From NCBI GenBank assembly GCA_019418225.1, contig DYCF01000032.1:1-51643 (forward strand): a stretch of DNA of 51,643 bases, written 5' to 3'. This DNA comes from Clostridiales bacterium (GTDB taxonomy: Bacteria > Bacillota > Clostridia > Lachnospirales > Cellulosilyticaceae). Below, in pieces: positions 8,781-18,453 of this stretch; position 1 is the stretch's first letter; each line of letters begins with the position of its first letter. The position numbers were made by a program, and so were the translations under genes. The notes under the pieces are model-generated. The model made no database searches. It was not told the origin of the DNA and was given only the letters and a program-made list of their open reading frames with translations.

Positions 8781-9692
8781 ATGACAAAAGGTAAACATAT
8801 GCCAAAGGGTAAAAAAGAAGGTTTTAGAGAAAGCGTTAAAGAAGAAAGCTTCAGAAAAGATAACTTCAAGAAAGATAATTCCAAAAAAGAAGGTTTTAAA
8901 AAAGGTGGTTTTAAAAGAAATCGCTTTGAAGAAGAAAACGTTGAACCAGTAGAAATTGATGAAAATGTACTCTTCGGTAGAAATGCAGTAATTGAAGCCT
9001 TAAAAGGTGAAAGAACAATTGATAAAATCCTTGTTCAAAAAGGTGAAAAAGAAGGTTCAGTTATTAAAATCATCAGTGGGGCAAAAGCTAAAAATATCGT
9101 AGTTCAAGAAGTAGAAAAATCTAAACTTGATGAACTTACAGGACGCGAAAAACATCAAGGTGTTGTAGCTTATGTAGCAGCACATGAATATGTAAGTGTA
9201 GAAGAGATTTTAGAATATGCAAGATCAAAAGGAGAGCAACCTTTCGTTCTTATCTTAGAAAATATTCAAGATCCACATAACTTAGGTGCAATTATCCGTA
9301 CAGCGCATACAGCTGGTGTACATGGTATCATTATTCCTAAGAGAAGAGCAGTAGGCCTTACAGGTACTGTTGCTAAATCTTCAGCAGGTGCCTTAGAGCA
9401 TACTAAAGTAGCAAAAGTAAGCAATATCCAACAGACAATCAAGGAACTTAAAGAAGAAGGCTTATGGATTGCTTGTGCAGATATGGGTGGTAAAACATTA
9501 TTTGAAGAAGACCTTACAGGTCCAATCGGTATCGTAGTGGGCAGTGAAGGGGAAGGAATCTCTAGACTTACACGTGAAAATTGCGACTATATTGTAAGTG
9601 TACCGATGTATGGCAAAGTAACATCGCTTAATGCTTCAGTAGCAGCAAGCATTATGGTTTATGAAGTTGTAAGACAAAGAAATTTTAAATAA
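8781..9692 (+). CDS. rlmB: 23S rRNA (guanosine-2'-O)-methyltransferase RlmB
   Basis: A SPOUT-class TrmH-family methyltransferase that uses S-adenosylmethionine on 23S rRNA (equivalent of G2251). An N-terminal substrate-binding domain begins at FGRNAVIEAL. The catalytic knot contains NIQDPHNLGAIIRTAH, GSEGEGISRL and SLNASVAASI, the three family motifs. ATG 8781 is chosen because AAGGAG lies 7 bases upstream; an earlier in-frame ATG at 8736 lies inside mrnC. The first roughly 55 residues are an extra Lys/Phe/Gly/Glu-rich tail with repeated KKEGF/KKDNF-like units, probably disordered and RNA-binding. A strong terminator follows. Confidence 0.92.
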   Translation: MTKGKHMPKGKKEGFRESVKEESFRKDNFKKDNSKKEGFKKGGFKRNRFEEENVEPVEIDENVLFGRNAVIEALKGERTIDKILVQKGEKEGSVIKIISGAKAKNIVVQEVEKSKLDELTGREKHQGVVAYVAAHEYVSVEEILEYARSKGEQPFVLILENIQDPHNLGAIIRTAHTAGVHGIIIPKRRAVGLTGTVAKSSAGALEHTKVAKVSNIQQTIKELKEEGLWIACADMGGKTLFEEDLTGPIGIVVGSEGEGISRLTRENCDYIVSVPMYGKVTSLNASVAASIMVYEVVRQRNFK

Positions 9693-9701
9693 AGACATGA
9701 G

Positions 9702-9744
9702 AGTGGCTGTAGCAAAGAATTCATAATTTGTTACAGCCACTTTT
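9702..9744 (+). terminator. Rho-independent terminator after rlmB
   Basis: The inverted repeat AGTGGCTGTA / TTACAGCCACT with a TTTT run closes the cysE-cysS-mrnC-rlmB operon. Confidence 0.75.
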
Positions 9745-9751
9745 GCTATTA

Positions 9752-9862
9752 TATAGATTTCACATTTATAAATTGTAGTTATTCATGATTTTTAGTCATG
9801 TGAAATCATTGAGAGAAACCAATTTACCTACACGTATATTTCAAGGTTTTAGTTGGTTTCTC
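9752..9862 (-). repeat. Bipartite hairpin repeat, reverse orientation
   Basis: Two adjacent hairpin units: GATTTCACAT...ATGTGAAATC-type (9756-9807), then GAGAAACC...GGTTTCTC (9813-9862). The element begins TATAGATTTCAC. It sits upstream of the first surface protein gene. Confidence 0.85.
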
Positions 9863-9968
9863 CCTGTATATATAGTTAAAATATACAAAATTTATAAAAA
9901 ACTATATACAAATGGCAATAAATTCCGAAATATAGACGATTAGTTAAATAGATTAAGGGGGGATGAAT

Positions 9969-11231
9969 GTGAGGCATAAATTAGGGGGGCAACAAAGAGT
10001 CACATTAATGTTAGTAGTTTCTCTTATATTACAACTATTTGCAGGAATGAATGTTTATGCTGAAGGCAGTAGTATAGTAACAAAACATTTAGGAGGAATG
10101 ACGGCTATTATTAATGAAATCGTACTTAAGGATAATCAGACGAATGAAGAGAAAACGCAAGAAAACATTGGAAATGATAAAGAAAATGCCATTACAAATG
10201 ATGAAATAGTTAATGTTTATTATAAAATACATTTAGATAATCCTATGGATTATACAACTGGAGAAGCACTTGTAATTGAATTACCAGAAGCATTAAAAGT
10301 AAATACAACTGAAGAAACGTATATGAGTAGAATCATAGCAAGTAGCGAAGATGGCGGGGATAAAGTAGAAATAGGAACATGTGAAATAGATAAGACGACA
10401 GGTAAAGGAAATATTAGATTTTATGACAAAATAAAAGCGATAGATGTTGATTTTATGGATATTACAGTAGGAATTCAAACAATAGCTCATGTAGAAGCAG
10501 GAAATAATGAAGATGAAATTATTAAATTACCTTTTATAATAGAAGAAGTCAAAATAGAAGTACCTGTTTATATGAAAAAGACTGGGGATAATCCGGGTTC
10601 AAATACGGAAGTACCTACTATTGAAAAATCTTGTGTAGGATTTGATGCATCCACAGGAGAAATGATATGGGAAATCAATATACAAGGTGGAACAGAGGAT
10701 GTTTCCAATATAAGACTTGTAGATTATTTCGACGAAACGCAAATGGAATTTAAGAAGGCATATTGGGAGGGTGATACAACTGCATTAAAAACAGAAAAAA
10801 ATTATGTGCAAGATAATACACGTACACTAGAAATAAATATAGGAGATGTGTTAGCTAGAAAAAAGAAAACCCTATTCATTACAACAGTAGTTAAAAATAG
10901 TGCATTAACAAAAGAAGAGGCAGGTAAGATGCATAGCTTCACGAATAATGCAAAGCTAATAGACCAAGCTGGGGATGATTTGACGCCTGAAGTAAAGGCG
11001 ATGCAAGATGTTAAAGTAGAATGGATTAGTAAGGATGGAAATACAGAGGCAGCAGGTGTACGCACAATTAGTTGGAAGGTTAAAATTAATGCCATACATA
11101 GTAATATAGGTGGATATATTGTAACGGATAAGCTACCCAAAGGATTAGAATTAGTAACAGATAGTGTGAAACTAAGAAGAGCTGATGGCACCGCAGTTGA
11201 GTTTGGAAGCGTTCAACAAGGGGGAATATAG
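9969..11231 (+). CDS. Surface adhesin / pilin-like protein, N-terminal part (frameshifted)
   Basis: This is the N-terminal part of a gene that continues in another frame to 13849. GTG 9969 lies 6 bases after a run of six G residues and is a better start than ATG 9963, which abuts that run. A signal peptide (VTLMLVVSLILQLFAGMNVYA) is followed by an N-terminal domain and the first two of five repeats built around a W-x-(I/V)-x-(I/V) strand and a D-x-(L/I)-P-x-G turn, typical of Cna-like isopeptide domains. The frame ends TAG 11229-11231, right after five G residues at 11220-11224. One extra G would carry translation through GNIAEGEYIYKPY into the downstream frame. As it stands the product would be secreted without a wall anchor. 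Confidence 0.8.
   Translation: MRHKLGGQQRVTLMLVVSLILQLFAGMNVYAEGSSIVTKHLGGMTAIINEIVLKDNQTNEEKTQENIGNDKENAITNDEIVNVYYKIHLDNPMDYTTGEALVIELPEALKVNTTEETYMSRIIASSEDGGDKVEIGTCEIDKTTGKGNIRFYDKIKAIDVDFMDITVGIQTIAHVEAGNNEDEIIKLPFIIEEVKIEVPVYMKKTGDNPGSNTEVPTIEKSCVGFDASTGEMIWEINIQGGTEDVSNIRLVDYFDETQMEFKKAYWEGDTTALKTEKNYVQDNTRTLEINIGDVLARKKKTLFITTVVKNSALTKEEAGKMHSFTNNAKLIDQAGDDLTPEVKAMQDVKVEWISKDGNTEAAGVRTISWKVKINAIHSNIGGYIVTDKLPKGLELVTDSVKLRRADGTAVEFGSVQQGGI
11220..11224 (+). other. G-tract at frameshift site (candidate phase-variation site)
   Basis: The run CAACAAGGGGGAATATAG contains five G residues. With six G the codons read CAA CAA GGG GGG AAT ATA GCT GAG and join the two parts of the surface protein gene without other change. 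The tract is short for classic slipped-strand phase variation, so mutation or sequencing error are alternatives. Confidence 0.6.
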
Positions 11232-11401
11232 CTGAGGGAGAGTATATTTATAAGCCGTATAATTTAGAGCAGACGGAACATGTAAAATATAGTAAGGAAG
11301 GACTTACAATAGATGAGGATATAACCTATATTGGAGAATTACAATATCAATTTCCAGGGGAAGCGGATTATACAAGTTATGAACTTACTTATGAAACTAA
11401 A

Positions 11402-13849
11402 GTGACAGCAAGTAGTATTGAAAATGTTAATAAGAAGGCGATGTTTTATAATTATGCAGCACTAGGTGATGGAAAAGATATTTTACAATATGATTATGAA
11501 GGAGTAGGCTATGAACCTAACCTTATTGAAAAAACAGGAGAATATAGCAGAAGTAATCATACAGCCACATGGACAATTACAGTGAATAAAAGTTGCTTGA
11601 GCATAAAGGATAGTAAGGTTATAGATGATATTCCTGAGGAATTCGAATTAAAAGAAGATAGTGTTCGAATAAAAGTGGCGGGAGAAGCGGACAGAGTAAT
11701 TGGTAGGGAAAAATCTATAATTGATGACGATATAAGTGCCTATTATACATTAGAGGGTCAAAAATTAACGATTAATTTTATTGGAGAAATGAAAAAAAGT
11801 TATGAGGTTGTTTTTGACACACCTATAAAAGAAAGTAATAAAAAACTGTATACAACGAATTTAGGAACAATTAAACGTGTAAATGAAGCAATACTATATG
11901 ATAGTAATGAAAAATCTTTGACAGAAGAGCCTGAAAAATGTGAACTAGAAATAAAAAGTTGGATGACAGATAAGATTGGTGCCACATATAATTATGCGAC
12001 GAGAGAAATAACTTGGCTTATACATGTAAATTATAATGCCATGTCCATCACAAATGCTAGAGTAAAAGATATAATCCCTGCTGGGCAAAGGTATGTTGAA
12101 AATTCTATGAAAATAAAGGCAGGGTCTAATAATTATGAGAAGATGAAAGATGTAAGTATAAGTGATATTGTGCCTAGTATTACTTTAGAAGATAAGGAAG
12201 AAGAAGTCCTGCTAAATATAGGGATAGGAAATATAAGTAAGACTTATACAATAATGTATAAGACAGAGTTGACAGAGGAATATGCTAAACAACTATTAGC
12301 CACAACAGGTCACAAAGTAGTTGAAAATACAGCTATATTATATGGTGATGAAATTGTAGAAGAAGGGGTAAAAGCTAAGGGGACTCAAGAAATCAATAGC
12401 GAGCTCCTGAGCAAAACAGGCGTGCAAGATGCAACGAATGAGCCTATTAAGTGGACCATTACAATTAATAAAAATCAAAAGCTATTAGATCATATAGCAG
12501 TGATAGACACATTAGAAAGTGGATTGAGCTTAGAGACGGACAGCATACATTTATATTTAATGAATGTGACTGAAGATGGGACGCTAACAGTTAAAGAAGA
12601 AGTCTCATTGAAAGATAATGATGCTTATAAGCTAGTATATGATAATGAAATGAATAAACTAGAATTTAGTTTTTTGCAACCTATTGCGCGGTGTTATCAA
12701 CTTGTTTTTGAGACGGAAGTAATAGATGAAAATCCTGCAAGCAGTTATTCAAACACAGCTTATATAAGTGGTAGTGGTATTGAAGGAGAACAAGAAGCTA
12801 ATAGTGATAAGGTAGATACAACGTTTATTAACTCAGGTGGTACTATGGGGAAGGTGCGAGGCAGCGTTGAGATAACTAAAGTAGATAAAGACAATCCAAC
12901 GCAAGTGCTTTCTGGTGCAGTATTTAGGCTTATTGACTATAATGGTTATATTCAGGGGGAAAAGGCTACTGATGAAAATGGAAAAGTGAGATTTGATAAT
13001 CTAAGATTGAACAAGGCATATACAGTTCAAGAAGTAAGTTCACCAGAAGGATATAAATTAGAAGAAGAACCCATTATAGTTAAGCTTACTGAAAAAGGAG
13101 AAGTAAAATATTATAGTTTCACAAATAGCAAAAAAGTATATAATATACAATTTAAAAAAGTAAATGAAGAAGGAGAAGGGTTACAAAGTGCCCGATTTGA
13201 GTTATATAGTAGTGAGAAGTTAACGCAAGTTATAGGGACGGGAACAAGTGACTCTAAGGGGAATGTAAGTATTGAGGGGATTACTTTTGGTGAGTATATT
13301 TTAAAAGAAATAGCTGCACCAAGCCATTATGTAAAGGATGAAGGAAGTTATAGCGTAGTTGTGGCTAAAGATGGTAGCTATGTCATTAAGAATAGTGAAG
13401 GTGAGACTGTTACAACGATAATTAATAAACAACAAGAAACACCTTCTGGCGGCGGTGGTGCACCAAGTCCAAGCCCAAGTCCAAGTCCAAGCCCAAGTCG
13501 ACCAGTAACGATAGTGACTAAGGGAGATGAACCAGTAACGGAAATTGAAGAAGGTATAAACCTTCAGCAATCAGAGGAGGCTACCGTTAATAACAATGAA
13601 AACCAAGGCAATAGAGATGAGAAGGTAGAAGCTAGTTTGGAAGATATAGATAATGGCGGAAGAAATAGTTTGAATCCACAAGAATTAAATAGCCAGGCGT
13701 TAGAAGGCAATTGCTTACAGTGTGTCAATGAAGAAGAATTGCCTAAGCTGGGGGATAACATTACACTAAAGTTTATTATTTTATTAGGTGGCATAATGAT
13801 TTTAACGGGTAGTGGATTATTAAGTTATAGAAGAAAGTATTATAAATAA
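11402..13849 (+). CDS. Surface adhesin / pilin-like protein, C-terminal part with SpaA domains and wall anchor
   Basis: This is the continuation of the gene starting at 9969, in a shifted frame that is open from about 11222; GTG 11402 is only the first possible start codon and has no good ribosome binding site. It holds three more Cna-like repeats (ATWTITVN, ITWLIHVN, IKWTITIN), then two SpaA/Cna-B domains with isopeptide-type Lys and Glu (EITKVDK...YTVQEVSSPEGY; FKKVNEEG...ILKEIAAPSHY). A Gly-rich and Pro-Ser repeat linker (13446-13503), an acidic spacer, LPKLGD, a hydrophobic segment and a basic RRKYYK tail follow. The sorting motif has Leu in place of the usual Thr. The likely role of the full protein is adhesion or a pilus-like fibre. 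Confidence 0.85.
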   Translation: MTASSIENVNKKAMFYNYAALGDGKDILQYDYEGVGYEPNLIEKTGEYSRSNHTATWTITVNKSCLSIKDSKVIDDIPEEFELKEDSVRIKVAGEADRVIGREKSIIDDDISAYYTLEGQKLTINFIGEMKKSYEVVFDTPIKESNKKLYTTNLGTIKRVNEAILYDSNEKSLTEEPEKCELEIKSWMTDKIGATYNYATREITWLIHVNYNAMSITNARVKDIIPAGQRYVENSMKIKAGSNNYEKMKDVSISDIVPSITLEDKEEEVLLNIGIGNISKTYTIMYKTELTEEYAKQLLATTGHKVVENTAILYGDEIVEEGVKAKGTQEINSELLSKTGVQDATNEPIKWTITINKNQKLLDHIAVIDTLESGLSLETDSIHLYLMNVTEDGTLTVKEEVSLKDNDAYKLVYDNEMNKLEFSFLQPIARCYQLVFETEVIDENPASSYSNTAYISGSGIEGEQEANSDKVDTTFINSGGTMGKVRGSVEITKVDKDNPTQVLSGAVFRLIDYNGYIQGEKATDENGKVRFDNLRLNKAYTVQEVSSPEGYKLEEEPIIVKLTEKGEVKYYSFTNSKKVYNIQFKKVNEEGEGLQSARFELYSSEKLTQVIGTGTSDSKGNVSIEGITFGEYILKEIAAPSHYVKDEGSYSVVVAKDGSYVIKNSEGETVTTIINKQQETPSGGGGAPSPSPSPSPSPSRPVTIVTKGDEPVTEIEEGINLQQSEEATVNNNENQGNRDEKVEASLEDIDNGGRNSLNPQELNSQALEGNCLQCVNEEELPKLGDNITLKFIILLGGIMILTGSGLLSYRRKYYK

Positions 13850-13859
13850 AAGTATTGTA

Positions 13860-13897
13860 AAAAGGCCTTAGAAAAGAGATTCTAAGACCTTTTTTAA
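13860..13897 (+). terminator. Rho-independent terminator after the first surface protein
   Basis: The inverted repeat AGGCCTTAGAA / TTCTAAGACCT is followed by six T residues, 10 bp after the stop codon. Confidence 0.8.
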
Positions 13898-14385
13898 TGT
13901 TTTTCTACAGTATGCCAGTATATAACTTGCAAAAGAACTTTTTAAAATATATAAAAAAACAAGCTATTTGTACAAAAATGTGCTTTTGTGTACTAAAAAT
14001 TATATCTTGTCAATATAGTATAGAGAAACCAACTATACTTCTAAATTATAAATTCCATAAATAGGTTTTTCCAAATGATTTCACATTGCTAAAAACTATG
14101 GATAACTAAAATTTATAGAGAAACCAACTAAAAACTTGAAATATACATGTAGGTAAATAAGTTTCTCTTAATGATTTCACATGACTAAAAAGCATGAATA
14201 ACTAAAATTTATAAATGTGAAATCTATATAGAGAAACTAACTAAAAACTTGAAATATACATGAAGGTAAATAGGTTTCTCTTAATGATTTCACATTGCTA
14301 AAAATTATGGATAACTAAAATTTATAAATGTGAAATCTATGGATATAACAAAGTAGCAAAATATAGCAAGATAGGGGGGAGCAAC
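13898..14385. other. Long intergenic region between the two surface proteins
   Basis: There is no gene here. The first roughly 125 bp are A/T-rich with a weak hairpin (TACAAAA / TTTTGTGTA near 14000-14016). The rest is the tandem bipartite repeat array (14023-14337), a short spacer and a GGGGGGAG ribosome binding site before ATG 14386. No clear promoter was recognised outside the repeats, so the array probably lies in the 5' leader or promoter region of the next gene. Confidence 0.7.
14023..14337 (+). repeat. Tandem array of three bipartite hairpin repeats
   Basis: Three head-to-tail copies of the A-hairpin (GAGAAACC...) plus B-hairpin (GATTTCACA...TGTGAAATC) element start at 14023, 14118 and 14231. 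Copies two and three are nearly identical to each other. The first has a diverged A unit, and its B unit lacks the closing TGTGAAATC arm: it runs from AATTTATA straight into the next GAGAAACC, apparently a deletion between short TATA repeats. The array ends 48 bp before the surface protein start codon. Confidence 0.9.
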
Positions 14386-17300
14386 ATGCAACATGGTACA
14401 ATAAAGCATTTTAAAAGGCGATGGGTATATCTTGTAGTACTTGCTATGATTTTTCAGCTTATGACAGGTATGGGAATTAGTGCAGAAGCAACAGGTAAGA
14501 TATTTGTAGGCGGCATGGAAGTGGAAGTAGTGGATATCTCATTGAAAGATGAACATAATCAGCTCATTGGAACAGCAGAAAATCCAATTACAACCAACTC
14601 AACAATATCAGTAGCTTATCAGTTTAAATTAGATAAGTGTAAGGAAATCAGTACTAATCAGGCAATCAAAGTTAAATTACCAGAGGTTCTTAAACTTATT
14701 AAAGATGAGAATATTGTTTTGAGAGTGGAAGATGAAGAACAGAACATAAAAGAAGTGGGTATATGCGAATTTAAGGCTGAAACTGGTGAGGGGACAATTA
14801 GATTTAATGAAGAATTAAAAGCATATGATACAGCGACACTAGGATTTAAGATAGGTGTTAAGATAGATGAGAGTGGTATACAAGAGGGGGGGACAAAGAG
14901 AGTAGCCTTTGAAGTTGGTACAAAGGAAATTGGTGTGAACCTAACATTTAAGGGCGATGATGAAGGCGATAAAGAGGAGACACCTCCAACTATTGAAAAA
15001 AGTGTAGAACAGGTAAATGAAGCAGCAGGCACTATTACTTGGAAGGTTATTGTAAAAGCAGGAAACAAAGGACTTGAAGGTGCCATTGTTAAAGAGAGTT
15101 TTAATTGTGATGAACTGACATTTAAGGGTGTAGAAAAAGATGATGAAGCGTATAATGACTATGAAAAACCCATAGAAGTAGATGGACGAACAATTATAAG
15201 AATACAAGTTCCTAAATTAAATGCTAATCAGCAATGTATTTTTAGGGTGATAACTGAGATTAATGACAAGGTTTATGACGTAGAGAATAGTTCTAAAGAA
15301 ATTAAAAATACAGCTTCTCTAGTCGATCGCACAGAATGTAATTTAACAGGAGAAGATGCCACAGCTTCTACAACAATTGTAGTAGAGTGGATTAAAAAGT
15401 CAGCAAAACTAGTTGAAACAATACAAAATGGTGAGTATATCAAGAAAATTAACTGGACAGTCACTGTAAATAGTAATCATCGTAATATTGCAGGATGGAA
15501 TTTTATGGATTACTTGCCTCAGGGAACAGAATTAATGAAAGAGACTGTTAAACTTAATAACAAGACTGTTAAGTTAGATTATGATTCCAATAGTACAGGT
15601 AAAATAAGCTACAAAGATAAAAATAATAATATGCAGACATTAACGTATCAGGGAAAGATGACATATAAATTTGGACCACAAGAAGATCATAATACGTATG
15701 TATTTACGTATGCTACTAAGATTGTTGATAAGCAGAGTTTGGATATAGGAAAATATATAGAGTATATTAATTATGCTGAATTTACAGGTTTGGGTACGGG
15801 AATAGATGAAACAGTGCATAAATATTATGATTGTGCAAGTGGAAAGGTAAGTATAAATGCTACTAAAAAGTTTGGAAGCTATAATAAAGCAAATCATACA
15901 ATTACTTGGAATGTTATAGTCAATGCTAATAATGTGGAACTAACAAAAGCAAGAATGGTAGATAAGATACCAGCTGGTTTGGCATTAGACCAGAATTCAA
16001 TAAGTGTAGAAGGAACCAAGATAGGCACCGCAGAAACAGCTATACCTCATACGAGTTTAAAAGCTAGTTATGATGAAAACAAACTAAAGGAAGGGATTTT
16101 AGAATGTACAATTAGTGGTCAGTTAACGAAAGAATGCATGATACAATTTGATACAGTAGTAACAGACCCTAATGTATATGGCACTAATAATCCAAAAACA
16201 ACATATAAGAATAATGTAGATGTTTATACCCAGGATGGAGAAAGCGAGAAAGAGATGCATACGACTGCCTATGCTGTAGTTCCAATCAAGAGCACAGTTA
16301 TTAATAAGCAGATTGGAAAGTATGATTATGCATCAGGAACAGCCACATGGCTTATTGTTATTAATGAGAGCTGGTTATCAATAAAGAATTTAGTCATAAC
16401 GGATGTGATACCAAAAGGACAGCAATATGTTGAAGGTTCTTTTAAAATCTTAAGAGGTAAATTTACATATGATGAAACGAAGCAGCAATATAGTAATGGC
16501 AAACAAAGTTTAGATAGTGTGACGAATTATGCCTCTAAGCAGCCAGAAATCATTAATGTAGCGGAAGGACAGCAGCTAACGTATAGCTGTGAGGGAACAC
16601 CTTTAGAGACAATAGATGCTATTTATACAGTTGTTTTAAAAACTAAGATTAATCCAGAGGTAATCTATAAACCAGGAGAGAAAGCGAAGATAAGTAACAA
16701 AGCAACTATTACAAGTCCAACGCTTGTTGAAGGCGGTGTTTCAAGTGAAGCAGAGAAGACACTCAATAATAGCTTTGTTTTAAAGAGTGGTAAGCAGGCG
16801 AGTATAGATGAGCCTATAGAGTGGAAAATCGTAATTAACCCTAATCAGGTAGCGATAACAGATGTAGTCATAACGGATGTAATTAGTAAAGCTTTAAAAT
16901 TAGATACAGATAGTATTAAGCTTTATAAGGTAGCCATTACATCAACGGGAGCCATTGATGAGGAGAATAGAGAAGCTGTAGCATTTGATGCTAAGAATGT
17001 AACATACCGTGCAGATACAAATACTTTTACATTTAGCTTTGGAAAGGATATTACAATTCATGAATGTTATGAGCTTGTATTTAATACGGATGTTGTGACG
17101 ATTAAATCAGAAGCTGACTATACGAACACTGTTTCTCTGAAGGGGGCAACCTTGGAAAAAGTAGAAGAGGCAACAAGTGAACCTGTAAAAACTCAGTTTT
17201 CAGATAGCTGGGGTAAAGTGACTAAGAAGAAGGGAACAGTAAAGATTCGTAAGATTGATGCAGAAACGGAGAAAGCATTAGTTGGTGCAGAATTTATCTT

Positions 17301-18444
17301 AAGTGATGGTAAAGTAAGCTTCGTGGCAGAAACGAATGAAGAGGGTGTTGCTCTTTTTGAAGACATTCCTTTAAATAAAGAGTATACAGTAACTGAAAGT
17401 AAGGCACCAAGCGGTTATAAGCAGCTTATGGGAGCCCTAGATAAGATTACATTAACCCATGCTGAGACTAGAGAGATAACCGTTGAAAATACACTTATTA
17501 AAAATGGTCTAGAGTTTAAAAAGCTAGACCAAGAAGGAAGAGCAGTAGAAGGGGCAGTCTTTAAGTTATACAGTAGCAAAGATGAGAGTAAGAATTGGAC
17601 TAAGACAAGTGATAAGGATGGTTTAGTAACCTTCACGCAGATTCCATTAGGTAAGTATTTATTAAAAGAAATAGCAGCGCCAACTGGATATATGCTTTCT
17701 AATACGATTTACGAGGTGGAAATTAAGAAGGAAGCACCTGCAAGTATTATTGTTCAAGGAGACAGTACATTAACTCAGGTAAGTGAAATAAGAAATGAGT
17801 CAATTAGAGGAAGCATAAAAGTTATTAAAGTTAATGAGAGTCAAAAAAACTTAAAGGGTGCTATGATTAGCTTATTAAATAGTGATTACCAGACTATTAG
17901 AACGCTAGAGACAGATGAAAATGGTATTGCTTATTTTGAGAATATCCCGTATGGGACTTATTATATTCAAGAAACACAGGCACCGAGTGGCTATCTTTTA
18001 ATTGAGGGATTACATGAGATTCAGATTCAAGAGAAGGATGAACAAGAACTTATATTAGTTAACAAAACAAAGCCGAAGGATGATGATAAACCAGCGGATA
18101 AAGATAAAGATAAAGATGATGGAACAACCACTACTACGCATGAGGAAGAGAAGGGCGATATAGAATATAATGAATATAAGGAAGATAATAAACCTATCAC
18201 ACCACAAGAAGCAGATATTGCCCTTGAAGAAAATAAAGAGAATTACAGTGCAGCGGATCAGTCTGTTAAAGAATATGCAAGTATGAATGATGCACCAGGT
18301 TACGCGGCGTGCATTGTATCAGATGATGAAATGTTGCCTAAGACGGGGAGTCATGTCAGGATTCCGCTTGAAATGTTATTCGGTGGTATTTTTATTGGAC
18401 TAGGTAGTGGTATAAGTTTTTATAGAAGAAAGAAAAAACAATAA
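14386..18444 (+). CDS. LPxTG-anchored surface protein with Cna-like repeats and SpaA domains
   Basis: A 1352-residue paralogue of the 9969-13849 protein. A signal peptide (about residues 1-34) is followed by an N-terminal domain and five repeats marked ITWKVIV, INWTVTVN, ITWNVIVN, ATWLIVIN and IEWKIVIN, each with a downstream strand-turn pattern such as DKIPAGLAL. Three SpaA/Cna-B domains follow (KIRKIDAETEKALVGAEF, LEFKKLDQEGRAVEGAVF, IKVIKVNESQKNLKGAM), with Glu-containing YTVTESKAPSGY-type motifs suited to intramolecular isopeptide bonds. An Asp/Lys-rich linker leads to LPKTGS, a membrane segment and a basic tail, so it is a sortase A- or C-type substrate. It is probably an adhesin or fibre subunit. 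The start follows GGGGGGAG with 5-base spacing. No sortase gene is in the window. Confidence 0.92.
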   Translation: MQHGTIKHFKRRWVYLVVLAMIFQLMTGMGISAEATGKIFVGGMEVEVVDISLKDEHNQLIGTAENPITTNSTISVAYQFKLDKCKEISTNQAIKVKLPEVLKLIKDENIVLRVEDEEQNIKEVGICEFKAETGEGTIRFNEELKAYDTATLGFKIGVKIDESGIQEGGTKRVAFEVGTKEIGVNLTFKGDDEGDKEETPPTIEKSVEQVNEAAGTITWKVIVKAGNKGLEGAIVKESFNCDELTFKGVEKDDEAYNDYEKPIEVDGRTIIRIQVPKLNANQQCIFRVITEINDKVYDVENSSKEIKNTASLVDRTECNLTGEDATASTTIVVEWIKKSAKLVETIQNGEYIKKINWTVTVNSNHRNIAGWNFMDYLPQGTELMKETVKLNNKTVKLDYDSNSTGKISYKDKNNNMQTLTYQGKMTYKFGPQEDHNTYVFTYATKIVDKQSLDIGKYIEYINYAEFTGLGTGIDETVHKYYDCASGKVSINATKKFGSYNKANHTITWNVIVNANNVELTKARMVDKIPAGLALDQNSISVEGTKIGTAETAIPHTSLKASYDENKLKEGILECTISGQLTKECMIQFDTVVTDPNVYGTNNPKTTYKNNVDVYTQDGESEKEMHTTAYAVVPIKSTVINKQIGKYDYASGTATWLIVINESWLSIKNLVITDVIPKGQQYVEGSFKILRGKFTYDETKQQYSNGKQSLDSVTNYASKQPEIINVAEGQQLTYSCEGTPLETIDAIYTVVLKTKINPEVIYKPGEKAKISNKATITSPTLVEGGVSSEAEKTLNNSFVLKSGKQASIDEPIEWKIVINPNQVAITDVVITDVISKALKLDTDSIKLYKVAITSTGAIDEENREAVAFDAKNVTYRADTNTFTFSFGKDITIHECYELVFNTDVVTIKSEADYTNTVSLKGATLEKVEEATSEPVKTQFSDSWGKVTKKKGTVKIRKIDAETEKALVGAEFILSDGKVSFVAETNEEGVALFEDIPLNKEYTVTESKAPSGYKQLMGALDKITLTHAETREITVENTLIKNGLEFKKLDQEGRAVEGAVFKLYSSKDESKNWTKTSDKDGLVTFTQIPLGKYLLKEIAAPTGYMLSNTIYEVEIKKEAPASIIVQGDSTLTQVSEIRNESIRGSIKVIKVNESQKNLKGAMISLLNSDYQTIRTLETDENGIAYFENIPYGTYYIQETQAPSGYLLIEGLHEIQIQEKDEQELILVNKTKPKDDDKPADKDKDKDDGTTTTTHEEEKGDIEYNEYKEDNKPITPQEADIALEENKENYSAADQSVKEYASMNDAPGYAACIVSDDEMLPKTGSHVRIPLEMLFGGIFIGLGSGISFYRRKKKQ

Positions 18445-18453
18445 GTGGTAAAA

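Noticed and set aside
13446..13503. Short tandem CCAAGT/CCAAGC repeats that could look like a small array
   Set aside because: They encode a Pro-Ser linker in frame inside the surface protein; period 6 and coding context exclude CRISPR.
10293..18444. Numerous minus-strand frames under the surface protein genes
   Set aside because: They lack ribosome binding sites and mirror the A/T-rich Lys/Glu codons of the plus-strand proteins.
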